From Microbispora sp. ZYX-F-249 (GTDB taxonomy: Bacteria; Actinomycetota; Actinomycetes; Streptosporangiales; Streptosporangiaceae), in NCBI RefSeq assembly GCF_039649665.1, contig NZ_JBDJAW010000001.1, forward strand, positions 310,001 to 374,000: a stretch of DNA of 64,000 nucleotides. Reading direction: 5' to 3'. The notes under the pieces are model-generated. The model was given only the letters and a program-made list of their open reading frames with translations. It was not told the origin of the DNA and did no database searches. Both the position numbers and the translations under genes were made by a program. Shown piece by piece: positions 17,983 through 26,912 of the stretch (positions are counted from its first letter, which is position 1; each line of letters begins with the position of its first letter).

Positions 17983-18927
17983 TCACTCGGCCTTCCAGCA
18001 GGCGACGAAGTGGCCGGGGGCCACCTCGGCGAACGGCGGCTGCTCGGCGCACTGGTCGAACGCGAGCGGGCAGCGGTCGCGGAACCGGCATCCGCCCGGC
18101 GGTTTCAGCAGGGACGGCGGGTTGCCGGGGATGCCCGTCAGCCGGCGGTCCTCGTACCGCACCCCCACCTCGGGCAGCGCGGAGATGAGCTGCTTGGTGT
18201 ACGGATGCCTCGGGGCGGTGACGAGCACGTCGGCCGGGGCCTTCTCGGCCAGCCGCCCGGCGTACATCACCATGATCGTGTCGGCGATCTGGTAGACGAG
18301 CGAGATGTCGTGGGTGACCACCATCATGCTCGTGACCAGGCCGCGGTCGCGGAACCCGAGCAGCGTCGTGGCCACGGCCTTCTGGCTGGACACGTCGAGT
18401 GCGCTGGTGACCTCGTCGGCGATGAGCAGCGAGGGGTTCAGCAGGGTGGAGATCACCATCACCACCCGCTGCTTCATGCCGCCCGACAGCTCGATCGGAT
18501 AGCGGTCGAGCACGTCCTTCGACAGGCCCACCAGCGCGAGCCGCCGCTCCAGCTCGGCCCTGTCCGGCCGCTCGCCGCGCGCCTCCAGCAGCTCGCCGAC
18601 CATCTTGCCGATCTTCCTGGTCGGGTTGAGCGCGCTCATCGAGTACTGCGGGATGAGCGAGACCTCGCGGAAGCGGAACTCGTCCATCGCGCCGTCGTCC
18701 GACAGGGGCATCTCCCTGCCGTCCAGCTCGACGGTGCCGCCGACGTGCCGCATCCGGCCGTCCAGGCGGATCAGGCTCTTGGCGAGCGTGGACTTGCCCG
18801 ACCCGGACTCCCCCGCCAGGCCCATGATCTCGCCGTCCGCCACGGAGAACGTGACGCCGTCGAGCGCCTGCACCTCGCCGCGCAGCGTCCGGTAGTAGAC
18901 CCGGAGGTCGGTGACATTCAGCGCCAC
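17983..18927 (-). CDS. Dpp/Opp-type ABC ATPase, first subunit (DppD-like)
   Basis: A 314-residue ATPase: Walker A GESGSGKSTLAKS, signature LSGGMKQRVVMVISTLL, Walker B LLIADEVTSALDVS and switch His VVTHDISLV. The C-terminus carries the family's four-cysteine-type end: PGGCRFRDRCPLAFDQCAEQPPF then VACWKAE, which in several DppD proteins binds an Fe-S cluster. Start is a GTG. The stop lies directly before the next ATPase start, so translation is tightly coupled. Confidence 0.92.
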   Translation of the reverse strand: MALNVTDLRVYYRTLRGEVQALDGVTFSVADGEIMGLAGESGSGKSTLAKSLIRLDGRMRHVGGTVELDGREMPLSDDGAMDEFRFREVSLIPQYSMSALNPTRKIGKMVGELLEARGERPDRAELERRLALVGLSKDVLDRYPIELSGGMKQRVVMVISTLLNPSLLIADEVTSALDVSSQKAVATTLLGFRDRGLVTSMMVVTHDISLVYQIADTIMVMYAGRLAEKAPADVLVTAPRHPYTKQLISALPEVGVRYEDRRLTGIPGNPPSLLKPPGGCRFRDRCPLAFDQCAEQPPFAEVAPGHFVACWKAE

Positions 18928-18928
18928 G

Positions 18929-19783
18929 TCACATCTCCCTCAGCTTCGGGTTGAACACCTCGTCCAGCCCGACGTTCATGACGTAGAGCGCGCCGACGAT
19001 CGCCGTGATGCCCGCGCCCGGAGGGATGAACCACCACCACAGGCCGAGCTGGAGCGCGCTCCACCGCGCGGCGTTGTTGAGCATCAGCCCGAGGGAGACG
19101 CCCTGGGTCGGGCCGAGGCCGATGAAGTCGAGCGAGGCGGCGACCAGGATCGCGCTGCCGAACAGCAGGATGAACGTCAGGAACAGGTACGAGCTCATGT
19201 TCGGCGCGATCTCCCGAAGGATGATCTTCGGCGTGCGCACCCCGCTCAGCCGGGCGAGGTCGACGAAGTCGCGCGAGCGCAGCGAGAACGTCTGCGCCCT
19301 GATCGCCCGCGCGGCCCACGGCCACGAGGTCAGGCCGATGAACAACGCCTGCACGCCGATGCTGCGCACGCCCAGGTAGGCGTTGATGATCAGCAGCACC
19401 ACCAGCGCGGGCAGCACGAGCACGATGTTGGTGAGCATGTTGAGCAGTTCGTCGACCCAACCGCCGCGGTAGCCCGCGACGAAGCCCACGACCATGCCGA
19501 CGGCCGCCGCCAGCACGCCGCCGAGCACGCCCACGAGGAACGTCGCGCGCAGGCCGTACACGAACTGGGCGAAGACGTCCTGGCCGAACGTCGTGGTGCC
19601 GAACCAGAACTCCCCGGACGGCGGCGCCATGGCCGGCCCGACGTAGTCGTTCGGCCCGTGGTCGAACATCAGCGGCCCCGCCAGGCCGGCCACGAGGAAC
19701 ACGGCGATGACGATCGTGCCGACGACCAGCTTGCGGTTGCGCAGCGCGAAGTGCAGCGCCTCGTTTCTCACGCCGTTGCTCAC
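18929..19783 (-). CDS. Dpp/Opp-type ABC permease (DppC-like)
   Basis: A 284-residue inner-membrane permease. The N-terminal cytoplasmic arm and first helix (KLVVGTIVIAVFLVAGLAGPLMF) are typical of DppC. It then has GTTTFGQDVFAQFVYGLRATF and about five more helices. The EAA coupling loop appears as DFVDLARLSGVRTPKIILREIAPN. It ends with FIPPGAGITAIVGALYVMNVGLDEVFNPKL, characteristic of this family. It overlaps the upstream permease gene by 4 bp and precedes the ATPase genes by 1 bp. Confidence 0.92.
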   Translation of the reverse strand: MSNGVRNEALHFALRNRKLVVGTIVIAVFLVAGLAGPLMFDHGPNDYVGPAMAPPSGEFWFGTTTFGQDVFAQFVYGLRATFLVGVLGGVLAAAVGMVVGFVAGYRGGWVDELLNMLTNIVLVLPALVVLLIINAYLGVRSIGVQALFIGLTSWPWAARAIRAQTFSLRSRDFVDLARLSGVRTPKIILREIAPNMSSYLFLTFILLFGSAILVAASLDFIGLGPTQGVSLGLMLNNAARWSALQLGLWWWFIPPGAGITAIVGALYVMNVGLDEVFNPKLREM

Positions 19784-20772
19784 GCCGTTCCTCCCATCCC
19801 GGTCCGGGTGCGCGGGTCCACCAGGACGTACGCGATGTCGATGACGAAGTTGGCGATCAGCACACCGATGACGATGAACAGGAAGGCGCCCTGCAGCAGG
19901 AAGAAGTCCTGGTTCTGGATCGCCTGGAGGATCAGGTGCCCGAGCCCGGGATAACTGAAGACGATTTCGGTGACGAGCGCGCCGGCCACGAGCACGCCGA
20001 GTTGCAGGGCCAGGCCGGTCACCTGGGGCAGGATCGCGTTCCTGAAGGCGTAGCGCCGCACCAGCCGCATCGGCGCGCCGAGCGCCCGCAGGTAGTTGAC
20101 GTAGTCCGCCTCCAGCTCATAGGTGATCATGTTGCGCATGCCGATGGCCCAGCCGCCGAACGCGACCAGGAACAGTGACGCGAACGGGAGGAACCAGTGC
20201 TGCGCGAGGCTGCCGAGGAAGGTCCACGACCAGGACGCCTGCAGGTCGAAGCCGTAGGCCCCGGCGACCGGGAAGATCCCCGCGACGATGCCGAGCGCCC
20301 AGGCCAGCAGGATCGCCAGCCACATGTACGGCGTCGCGGTGAGCACGTAGCCGATCGGGAGCACGCTGTTGTCGAGCCACTTGCGCCGCGCGGCGAACGC
20401 GCCGAACCGGTTGCCGGCGAACCAGCTCAGCAGGATGGACGGGATCAGCAGGCCCAGCGTGTACGGGACCGCCCGGACGATCACATCGGTGACCGGCGTC
20501 GGGAACAGCCAGATGCTGATGCCGAGGTCACCCTTGAGCAGCGCGCCCCAGAAGTTCAGGTACTGCTGCCACAGCGGCAGGTCGAAGCCGAACATCGCCG
20601 TGTAGTGCGCCCGCATGGCCTCGACGGCCGCCGGCTGTGCGACGTTGGCCCGCGACAGCATGCTCGACACGGGGTCGCCCGGCATGAACCGCGGGATCAT
20701 CCAGTTGATGGTCACGGCCACGAAGAACGTCAGGCCGTAGATGAGAAGCTTTCTGCCGAAATAGCGGCGCAA
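19780..20772 (-). CDS. Dpp/Opp-type ABC permease (DppB-like), TTG start
   Basis: A 330-residue permease beginning LRRYFGRKLLIYGLTFFVAVTINWMIPRFMPGDP, the standard DppB opening. The coupling loop reads DYVNYLRALGAPMRLVRRYAFRNAILPQ and the end is VYVLVDPRTR-like (IDIAYVLVDPRTRTG). I choose the TTG at 20772, which lies 6 bp after a strong GGGAGG site; no ATG or GTG fits the domain boundary. Six helices are visible. The next gene starts inside its stop (ATGA). Confidence 0.9.
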   Translation of the reverse strand: MRRYFGRKLLIYGLTFFVAVTINWMIPRFMPGDPVSSMLSRANVAQPAAVEAMRAHYTAMFGFDLPLWQQYLNFWGALLKGDLGISIWLFPTPVTDVIVRAVPYTLGLLIPSILLSWFAGNRFGAFAARRKWLDNSVLPIGYVLTATPYMWLAILLAWALGIVAGIFPVAGAYGFDLQASWSWTFLGSLAQHWFLPFASLFLVAFGGWAIGMRNMITYELEADYVNYLRALGAPMRLVRRYAFRNAILPQVTGLALQLGVLVAGALVTEIVFSYPGLGHLILQAIQNQDFFLLQGAFLFIVIGVLIANFVIDIAYVLVDPRTRTGMGGTA

Positions 20773-20837
20773 GATCGACCTCCCGGTCGCGGAACGGCGC
20801 CCCCTGCCCCGTCCGGGTGGCAGGGGGCGCGAAAAGA

Positions 20838-22604
20838 TCAGCCTCCGGAGGCCGGCTGCAGTTCTGTGAGCATGAGCGTGCCGCCCATCTCCAGCCAGTT
20901 GCGCCACACGGTCGGCGGGTACTTGGGCGTGTTCGGCGCGCTGCTGGGCCAGTTCTTCCAGGCCCCGTTCGTGGTCTGAGACCACAGGCCGTTGTACCAG
21001 AGCGGGACGACCGGCATGTCCTCGAGCTGGATCTTCTGCAGCTCCGAGGCGATCTTCTGCATGCCCGGCAGGTCCTCGGGCTTGACCTGGTCGAGCTGCT
21101 GCGTGAGCTCCCACGCCCGCTTGTTCTCGTACCGGCCGTAGTTCGTCGTGGACTGCAGCTTCTGCACCGGCAGGCGGAACAGGTAGTCGTAGTACAGCCA
21201 GGGCGTGTTCGCGAGCTGCTTGTCGTTGTTGAGGACGAGGTCGAACTTGCCCTGGTTGCGCACGTCGACGAGCGCGTTGTAGTCGGGGAAGTCGGCCTCG
21301 ATGTCGATGCCCGCGGCCTTCGCGCTGGAGCTGATGACCCGGGCGGCCTCCATCCAGTCGGTCCACCCGGCGGGCACGATCAGCTTCAGCGAGATCTTGG
21401 CGCCGCTCGGCGACTCCACCAGCCCGTCGCCGTTGCGGTCCTTGTAACCGGCGTCGGCGAGCAGTTGCTTGGCCTTGTCCGGGTTGTAGGAGAAGCCGAG
21501 CGTGGAGGTGACGTTCTTGTCGACGTACTTGTCCCACTGCGGCAGCAGGCCGGACGGGTCGGACGCCTTGACCAGGTTGCCGTACACGCCCTCGACGATT
21601 TTCTTCGTGTCGATGGCGTAGGCGACCGCCTTGCGGAACTCCTTGTCGTCCATCGGCTTCTTCGCCGTGTTGAACCACATCCAGGTGGTGTTGGCCGACA
21701 GCATGTACGGCGGCTGGTCGTAGAAGGTCTTGATGCCGAAGTTGCCCTTGACCAGGTTGGCGATGCCCGGCAGGAAGTTGTTGCTGAGGTCGAGGCCCTT
21801 CTGCAGCAGCAGGCCCATCGCGACCTCGTTGCTGGAGTTGACGATGTCGACGATGTACTTGGGCTTGACGTCCTTGTTCAGCGCCTTGGTCGCCCACCAG
21901 CCGTCGCGCTTGACCCAGACCATGCGGTCCTGGTCGTGGGACTGGTAGGCGTACGGGCCGGTGCCGACGGGCTTCTCGTTGACCCCGTTCATCACCTCGT
22001 CCTCGGACCGCCCCTCCCACAGGTGCTTGGGGACGATGGCCCGGCTGTAGAGGTGGTTGGCCCACTCCTGGTGGTTCGCCGTGGCGAAGGTGAACTTGAC
22101 CGTGTGGTCGTCGACCTTCTCGGCGCTCTTCATCCAGTCCCACAGCGGGTGGTAGGGGACCGTCTCCATCTTGCCGAGCTCGAACGTGAAGATCACGTCG
22201 TCGGCGGTGAACGGCTTGCCGTCCGACCACGTGACGCCCTGGCGCAGCTTGAGGGTGTACTCCAGGTCACCGGTCCAGTCGCCGCTCTCGGCCAGCCACG
22301 GCGAGAACTTGTCGGTGTTCGGGTCGTACATGAACAGCGTCTCGTAGGCCAGGCCCTTGGTCCCGGTGGCGAAGTCCCACTCGCGCAGGGGGTTCCAGTT
22401 CGCGGGCGGGCCCCACTGCGTGCCGCTGGTGTAGAGGGTCTCGTTGCGCGGGAACGCCCCGCCACCCGCCGGGGCGGCGGCGCCGCCTCCCGCCGCATCT
22501 CCCGCGGGGGCGGCCGGCGTCGACGACCCGCTGCCTCCGGAGCAGGCCGCGCTTAACAGGCCGGCCGCCAGCACCGGTATAAGAAACCGCGATCGGTTTC
22601 GCAT
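20838..22604 (-). CDS. Family 5 extracellular solute-binding lipoprotein, likely beta-mannoside binding
   Basis: A 588-residue lipoprotein: signal MRNRSRFLIPVLAAGLLSAAC with lipobox LSAAC, a Gly/Ala-rich linker, then an SBP_bac_5 domain (PWLAESGDWTGDLEYTLKLR; VTWSDGKPFTADDVIFTFE). Family 5 proteins were first known for peptides, but Thermotoga and Pyrococcus members of this type bind cellobiose, mannobiose and longer beta-glycans. The neighbouring GH2 beta-mannosidase, manA and LacI regulator argue for sugar binding here. The ATG at 22604 has a GGAAGGAGA site and is preferred to an upstream GTG at 22631. Codons 2-7 contain an 18-bp palindrome that may be an operator. Confidence 0.88.
   Translation of the reverse strand: MRNRSRFLIPVLAAGLLSAACSGGSGSSTPAAPAGDAAGGGAAAPAGGGAFPRNETLYTSGTQWGPPANWNPLREWDFATGTKGLAYETLFMYDPNTDKFSPWLAESGDWTGDLEYTLKLRQGVTWSDGKPFTADDVIFTFELGKMETVPYHPLWDWMKSAEKVDDHTVKFTFATANHQEWANHLYSRAIVPKHLWEGRSEDEVMNGVNEKPVGTGPYAYQSHDQDRMVWVKRDGWWATKALNKDVKPKYIVDIVNSSNEVAMGLLLQKGLDLSNNFLPGIANLVKGNFGIKTFYDQPPYMLSANTTWMWFNTAKKPMDDKEFRKAVAYAIDTKKIVEGVYGNLVKASDPSGLLPQWDKYVDKNVTSTLGFSYNPDKAKQLLADAGYKDRNGDGLVESPSGAKISLKLIVPAGWTDWMEAARVISSSAKAAGIDIEADFPDYNALVDVRNQGKFDLVLNNDKQLANTPWLYYDYLFRLPVQKLQSTTNYGRYENKRAWELTQQLDQVKPEDLPGMQKIASELQKIQLEDMPVVPLWYNGLWSQTTNGAWKNWPSSAPNTPKYPPTVWRNWLEMGGTLMLTELQPASGG
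22583..22600. promoter_or_regulatory. Candidate LacI operator within the binding-protein gene start
   Basis: GAAACCGCGATCGGTTTC: two perfect 7-bp arms (GAAACCG and CGGTTTC) around CGAT. It lies over codons 2-7 of the binding protein gene. Together with sites at 22685 and 22781 it shares the AACCG/CGGTT core typical of LacI-family operators. Confidence 0.5.
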
Positions 22605-22684
22605 GGTGACTCTCCTTCCCCCACGCGACACCGCGCGGGGTCCGCACTACTGCCAGGCCCCGATGATGTTCGGCTCGCTATTGC

Positions 22685-22792
22685 TGAACCGGATAAGTAC
22701 CGAGACCGTAAAATCCCCATGTATCCGGTGTCAATAGGAAGAAGATGGAGGCAAAGTAACGGTAGTAAGGTGAGGGTCACTGGACCGGTTCA
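22685..22792. promoter_or_regulatory. Divergent promoter region with further LacI-like half and full sites
   Basis: The region between the mannoside transporter operon and its LacI gene holds TGAACCGGAT (22685-22694, a half site) and TGGACCGGTTCA (22781-22792, a 12-bp dyad with one mismatched pair and a central CG, just before the LacI start). The middle is AT-rich and probably houses the divergent promoters. Binding at the second site would allow the regulator to control itself. Confidence 0.45.
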
Positions 22793-22805
22793 GCCGAGGG
22801 GACAC

Positions 22806-23819
22806 GTGAGAAGACCGACCATCGCGGACATCGCACGGCAGGCGGGGGTCTCCAAGGGCGCGGTCTCGTACGCCCTGAACGGCCAGCCCGGAGTGTCCGA
22901 AGCGACCAGGGCCCGCATCCTGGCGATCGCGAACGAGATCGGCTGGCGCCCGAACATCGCGGCCCGGGCGCTGAACGGCGCCCGCGCGCACGCCGTGGGC
23001 CTCGCCCTGTGCCGGCCCGCCCGTTTCCTCGGCGTGGAGCCGTTCTTCATGGAGCTGATCAGCGGCATCGAGGCGGAGCTGTCCGCCCGCTCGTACGCCC
23101 TGCTGCTCCAGGTGGTCGGCGACCACGAGGCCGAGATGGGCGTCTACCGCCGCTGGTGGGGAGAGGGCCGGGTGGACGGCGCGATCCTCGTCGACCTCCA
23201 CCTCGACGACCCCCGCGTGCCGCAGGTGGAGGAGATGGGCATGCCCGTCGTCGTGCTCGGGCACCCATCGGCCGCCGGGTCGCTCGTGCCGGTCTGGGCC
23301 GACGACAGCGCGGCCGTCCGCGAGATGGTGGAGTATCTCGTCGCGCTCGGGCACCGGCGGATCGCCCGCGTCGCCGGGCTGCCCCGGCTGTCGCACACTG
23401 CCATCCGCGACCGCGCGTTCGGCGACGTCTGCGCCGGCCTCGGCCTGGACGGCTGTCCGATCGTGCACACCGACTACACCGGCGAGGAGGGGGCCCGGGC
23501 CACCCGGCGGCTGCTCAGCTCACCCGAACGGCCCACGGCGATCGTCTTCGACAACGACATCATGGCCGTGGCCGGCCTGTCGGTCGCCCAGGAGATGCGA
23601 CTCGACGTGCCGGCCGAGCTGTCCGTCGTGGCCTGGGACGACTCCCCGCTCTGTCAGGTCGTCCGCCCGCCGCTGACCGTGCTCACCCGGGACATCCCGG
23701 CGTACGGCGCGCACGCGGCGCAGCGGCTGCTCGCGCTGATCGACGGCGTGGAGGCGAGGCCGCTGGAGGACCAGGCCCCCCGCCTGACCACCCGCGGCAG
23801 CACCGCGCCTCCCGCCTGA
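22806..23819 (+). CDS. LacI-family repressor of the mannoside locus
   Basis: A 337-residue regulator. The N-terminal helix-turn-helix is VRRPTIADIARQAGVSKGAVSYALNG with the hinge helix ending NIAARALNG. The periplasmic-binding-like effector domain follows (GLALCRPARFLGVEPFF; GRVDGAILVDLH; ELSVVAWDDSPLCQVVRPPLT). The GTG at 22806 has a GAGGGG site and starts directly before the HTH, as in most LacI proteins. Being divergent from the transporter operon and next to operator-like dyads, it probably represses transport, beta-mannosidase and manA until a mannoside is bound. Confidence 0.93.
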   Translation: MRRPTIADIARQAGVSKGAVSYALNGQPGVSEATRARILAIANEIGWRPNIAARALNGARAHAVGLALCRPARFLGVEPFFMELISGIEAELSARSYALLLQVVGDHEAEMGVYRRWWGEGRVDGAILVDLHLDDPRVPQVEEMGMPVVVLGHPSAAGSLVPVWADDSAAVREMVEYLVALGHRRIARVAGLPRLSHTAIRDRAFGDVCAGLGLDGCPIVHTDYTGEEGARATRRLLSSPERPTAIVFDNDIMAVAGLSVAQEMRLDVPAELSVVAWDDSPLCQVVRPPLTVLTRDIPAYGAHAAQRLLALIDGVEARPLEDQAPRLTTRGSTAPPA

Positions 23820-23822
23820 TCT

Positions 23823-24323
23823 TCAGGCTGCCGCGGGGAGCGCCGACCAGTCGATCACCAGGCGCTGCGGGTCCGCGGGGTCGGTCCACACCTGGACCGT
23901 CCGGCCCGGCAGCACGGCGCCCATCAGCAGCCGGGGGAGGATCTGCCGGTGCGCGACCACGTACGGCGCGCCGGAGGCGGGCTGCACCCGCAGGTCGAAG
24001 GCGACGACCAGCTGGTCGTTCACCATCGTGCCCGTGTCCCGCATGCTCGTGACCAGGGCGGTCGCCGGCAGGCCGGTGCCGACGAGCTCCTGGTTGCCGG
24101 TGCCCAGGAAGCTCTTCATCTGACCGAAGACGCCGGTGGCGGGGCCACCGCCGCCGATCAGCTTGGTGGCCAGGAAGACGAGGTCGCCGATCACCAGGAA
24201 CATCCCGACGATGAAGGCGGGCATGCCCCACGACATGGTGTCGATCGATCCGATCCCGTAGATGCCGGCGAGGAGCATGGCGAGGCCGATGCCGGCCCCG
24301 ATGATAAGGACAGTACGCGACAT
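23823..24323 (-). CDS. Small membrane protein, function unknown
   Basis: About 166 residues. It starts MSRTVLIIGAGIGLAMLLAGIYG, giving one hydrophobic helix, and a second (GMPAFIVGMFLVIGDLVFLATKL) follows. The remaining 100 residues look soluble: a Gly-rich linker, then a beta-rich part (MVNDQLVVAFDLRVQPASGAPYVVAHRQILPRLL; GRTVQVWTDPADPQRLVIDW). The pattern resembles actinobacterial membrane proteins annotated only as hypothetical. The ATG at 24323 is chosen over a TTG at 24332 because the latter has no extra conserved sequence. Convergent with the LacI gene, with stops 3 bp apart. Confidence 0.65.
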   Translation of the reverse strand: MSRTVLIIGAGIGLAMLLAGIYGIGSIDTMSWGMPAFIVGMFLVIGDLVFLATKLIGGGGPATGVFGQMKSFLGTGNQELVGTGLPATALVTSMRDTGTMVNDQLVVAFDLRVQPASGAPYVVAHRQILPRLLMGAVLPGRTVQVWTDPADPQRLVIDWSALPAAA

Positions 24324-24532
24324 TGTTCGCAACCCTTCCGCTTTCTCGTACGTCCTAGAGATAGGCGGACGGGCTTGATCGGTACTTGCACCGTGCTTAC
24401 TGCTGCTGGCGCAGTGGTTACTCCGTTTGAAAGGTGACGTTCAGGGGAGATCGCTACACTTGGCCCCGTTTGCCGCTACTGGCTTGCGACCTGGTGAGAA
24501 ACGCCTGGTCCGACCCCCTCAGGAGCACGACA

Positions 24533-25957
24533 GTGGGTCACGTCGACGTCCGTCCCGCGCCCCCGGCGGAGGAGGACCTCCCGGCGCCGCCGCCGCCCCG
24601 GACGCCCCCCAAGTGGCGGGCATGGCTGTGGGTCACGTTGTCGGGAGCGCTGGGCGTGCTCACGGGCGCCGCCACGTTCGCCGTCGGCGGGTACGTCAAG
24701 CTGACCGGCAACGTCAAGCACGAGACGGTGACCCAGAAGGATCTCGGGGGCGACGAGGCGCGTCCACAGAAGATCAGTAAGGCGCTCAACGTGCTGATCG
24801 TGGGCTCGGACCAGCGCAACGGCGCCAACGCCAAATACGGCAGGTTCCCCGGTGAGCGCACCGACACGATCATCCTGGCGCACATCTCCCCCAACCGGGA
24901 CGGCGCGGTGCTGATCAGCTTCCCGCGCGACTCGCTCGTCGCCCTCCCCGCCTGCCCGGCCAAGGGCAACCTGCCGGGCCAGCGGCCACACGTCGGGATG
25001 ATCAACGAGTCGTTCAACTCCGGCGGCATCGGCTGCACCTGGAAGACGATCGAGGGCCTCACGAACATCCACATCGACCACTTCGTGAAGGTCGACTTCA
25101 CCGGTTTCAAGGCGATGGTGAACGCGCTGGACGGCGTGCAGGTCTGCCTGCCGCAGGCCGTCCACGACAAGAAGGCGCTGCTCGACCTGCCCGCCGGCAA
25201 GCAGGTGCTCAAGGGCGAGCAGGCGCTCGGGTACGTCCGCGCCCGCTACAGCCTCGGCGACGGCTCCGACATCGGCCGGATCCAGCGTCAGCAGATGTTC
25301 CTCGCCTCGATGGCCAAGAAGGCCATGAGCGGCGAGACGCTGACCAACCCCGCCACTCTGTTCGGCTTCCTCGACGCCGTGACCAAGTCGATCACCACCG
25401 ACCCCGACCTCACGATCGGCGTGATGAAGGACCTCGCGACGAGCGCGCAGGGCCTGACCGCCGGGCAGATCCGCTTCGTCACCACGCCCTGGCGCTACTC
25501 CATCACCAACCCCGGGCGGGTCGAGTGGGTGCAGCCGCAGGCCCAGCGGCTGTTCAGGATGGTCGCCGCCGACCAGATCGCCAAGAACGTCAAGAGCGGC
25601 GAGCAGAAGATCCCCAAGTCGCAGATCCACATCCTGGTGCGCAACGGCAGTGGGCAGCAGGGGCTCGGCACCCAGGTGGCCGCGGAGCTGGAGCAGCGCG
25701 GCTACCACATCGTCAAGGTCGAGCAGGCGCCCCGGCCGTACGCCAAGACCGTGGTGGCGTACTCGAAGAACGGCGAGAGCCGGGCGTCGCGGCTGTACCG
25801 CGAACTCAAGAAGTCGCGCTCCCGCCTGGTGCCCACGGCCACCACGCAGACCCTCGTGCTGGGGATCGGGGCCGACTGGAACGGAATGAAGCCCCCCAGG
25901 ACGCTCGACGACGTGGAGGGCTTCGACGCCACTCAGGACAGCTGCACGGCCTCCTGA
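24533..25957 (+). CDS. LytR-CpsA-Psr (LCP) family wall-polymer ligase
   Basis: A 474-residue membrane-anchored protein that would attach teichoic-acid-like or arabinogalactan-like glycopolymers to peptidoglycan. A Pro-rich cytoplasmic head (PAPPAEEDLPAPPPPRTPP) precedes one helix (LWVTLSGALGVLTGAATFAVGG). The LCP domain follows: LNVLIVGSDQRNG, ERTDTIILAHISP, VLISFPRDSLV and GYVRARYSLGDGSDIGRIQRQQ, with the arginines and aspartates that bind the pyrophosphate lipid substrate. A C-terminal LytR_C domain begins IHILVRNGSGQQGLGTQVAAEL. The GTG at 24533 has an AGGAG site 8 bp upstream; a longer frame to 24434 lacks one. Confidence 0.93.
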   Translation: MGHVDVRPAPPAEEDLPAPPPPRTPPKWRAWLWVTLSGALGVLTGAATFAVGGYVKLTGNVKHETVTQKDLGGDEARPQKISKALNVLIVGSDQRNGANAKYGRFPGERTDTIILAHISPNRDGAVLISFPRDSLVALPACPAKGNLPGQRPHVGMINESFNSGGIGCTWKTIEGLTNIHIDHFVKVDFTGFKAMVNALDGVQVCLPQAVHDKKALLDLPAGKQVLKGEQALGYVRARYSLGDGSDIGRIQRQQMFLASMAKKAMSGETLTNPATLFGFLDAVTKSITTDPDLTIGVMKDLATSAQGLTAGQIRFVTTPWRYSITNPGRVEWVQPQAQRLFRMVAADQIAKNVKSGEQKIPKSQIHILVRNGSGQQGLGTQVAAELEQRGYHIVKVEQAPRPYAKTVVAYSKNGESRASRLYRELKKSRSRLVPTATTQTLVLGIGADWNGMKPPRTLDDVEGFDATQDSCTAS

Positions 25958-25967
25958 GAGAGGACTT

Positions 25968-26912
25968 CTAACCGAAGAGCCAGCCGAGCAGTCCGCCGCC
26001 CTGGCGCGGCTCCTCCTGGGTGGGGGCGGGCGCGCTAGTCGGCTGCTCGGTGGCCGCCCCGGCGGTGGGGGCCGTGGCCGCCTGCTCCTCGGCCGGGGCA
26101 GCGTCCTTCCCTCCGGCCTTCCCACCGGCCTGTTCGCCGGGCTGGGCGTCGATCGACACGCGCGACGGGTGCGGGGAGGCGGTCCCCCTGGAGCCGGAGT
26201 CCTGCGTACGGGGCCGATCGGCGCGCGAGGGCGCGGGCGACGCGGCCGGCTCCGAGGTCCCGGACGTCGCGGGCCGGGACCGTTCGGGCCGGGCTGTGGG
26301 AGCCTCACTGGGCGCCTGGCTCGGCACGTCGCCGGGCCCCTCGCTCACCTCGTCGGCCGGCGTGTCCGTGGGCGCGTCGGCGGCCGGCGAGGCCGGCGCG
26401 GTCGCGGCCGGGCCGGCCCCGGCGGCGCAGGACGCCCCGTCCGCGCAGTCCGCTCCGGACGGCTGGCCGACCCACAGCGCCAGCGCCCAGATCGCGCCCA
26501 GGACCCCGGCGGCGATCAGGCCCGTCCGCAGCAGCAGCCCGCCGCGCCGCGGCCCCTCGGTCTCGTCCTCCTCGGGATCGGGGGCGTTGCGCCAGCCGGA
26601 GCCGAGGAAGCCGCGCGGATCGGTGTCGCCCTCGCTCACCGGATCCTCCGACCCGAACTGAGCGGTGCGCCCGGCGGCGTAGTAGTCATCCTGGTCGGCG
26701 TGGTCGGCGGGGGTCAGCGCGGGCTGGTCCGGCCGCCAGTCCTCCGACAGCACGTCGCCCCGGTCGCCCGGCGCGGCGCCGAGAGCCTGGTCATCGTGCT
26801 CCTCGGACCAGAACCGGTCTCCCTCCCCGCCGTGCCGGCCTTCGCCGGTGATGTACGGCCGGCTGAGCGAGCCGTCCTGCTCGTAGGCGTCCTCGGTGGC
26901 CGGGTCGCGCAT
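25968..26912 (-). CDS. Membrane-anchored Pro/Ala-rich protein, function unknown
   Basis: A 314-residue protein with an acidic cytoplasmic N-terminus of about 125 residues (RDPATEDAYEQDGSLSRPYI; SEEHDDQALG), one transmembrane helix (LLLRTGLIAAGVLGAIWALALWVG) and an outward Ala/Pro/Ser/Thr-rich region with no folded domain. It contains two cysteines close to the membrane (ADCADGASCAAG) and ends QGGGLLGWLFG. The start at 26912 has a GAGGAAGGA site. It is convergent with the LCP gene. Low-complexity external regions of this kind often span the cell wall; a link to envelope assembly is only inferred from the neighbour. Confidence 0.6.
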   Translation of the reverse strand: MRDPATEDAYEQDGSLSRPYITGEGRHGGEGDRFWSEEHDDQALGAAPGDRGDVLSEDWRPDQPALTPADHADQDDYYAAGRTAQFGSEDPVSEGDTDPRGFLGSGWRNAPDPEEDETEGPRRGGLLLRTGLIAAGVLGAIWALALWVGQPSGADCADGASCAAGAGPAATAPASPAADAPTDTPADEVSEGPGDVPSQAPSEAPTARPERSRPATSGTSEPAASPAPSRADRPRTQDSGSRGTASPHPSRVSIDAQPGEQAGGKAGGKDAAPAEEQAATAPTAGAATEQPTSAPAPTQEEPRQGGGLLGWLFG

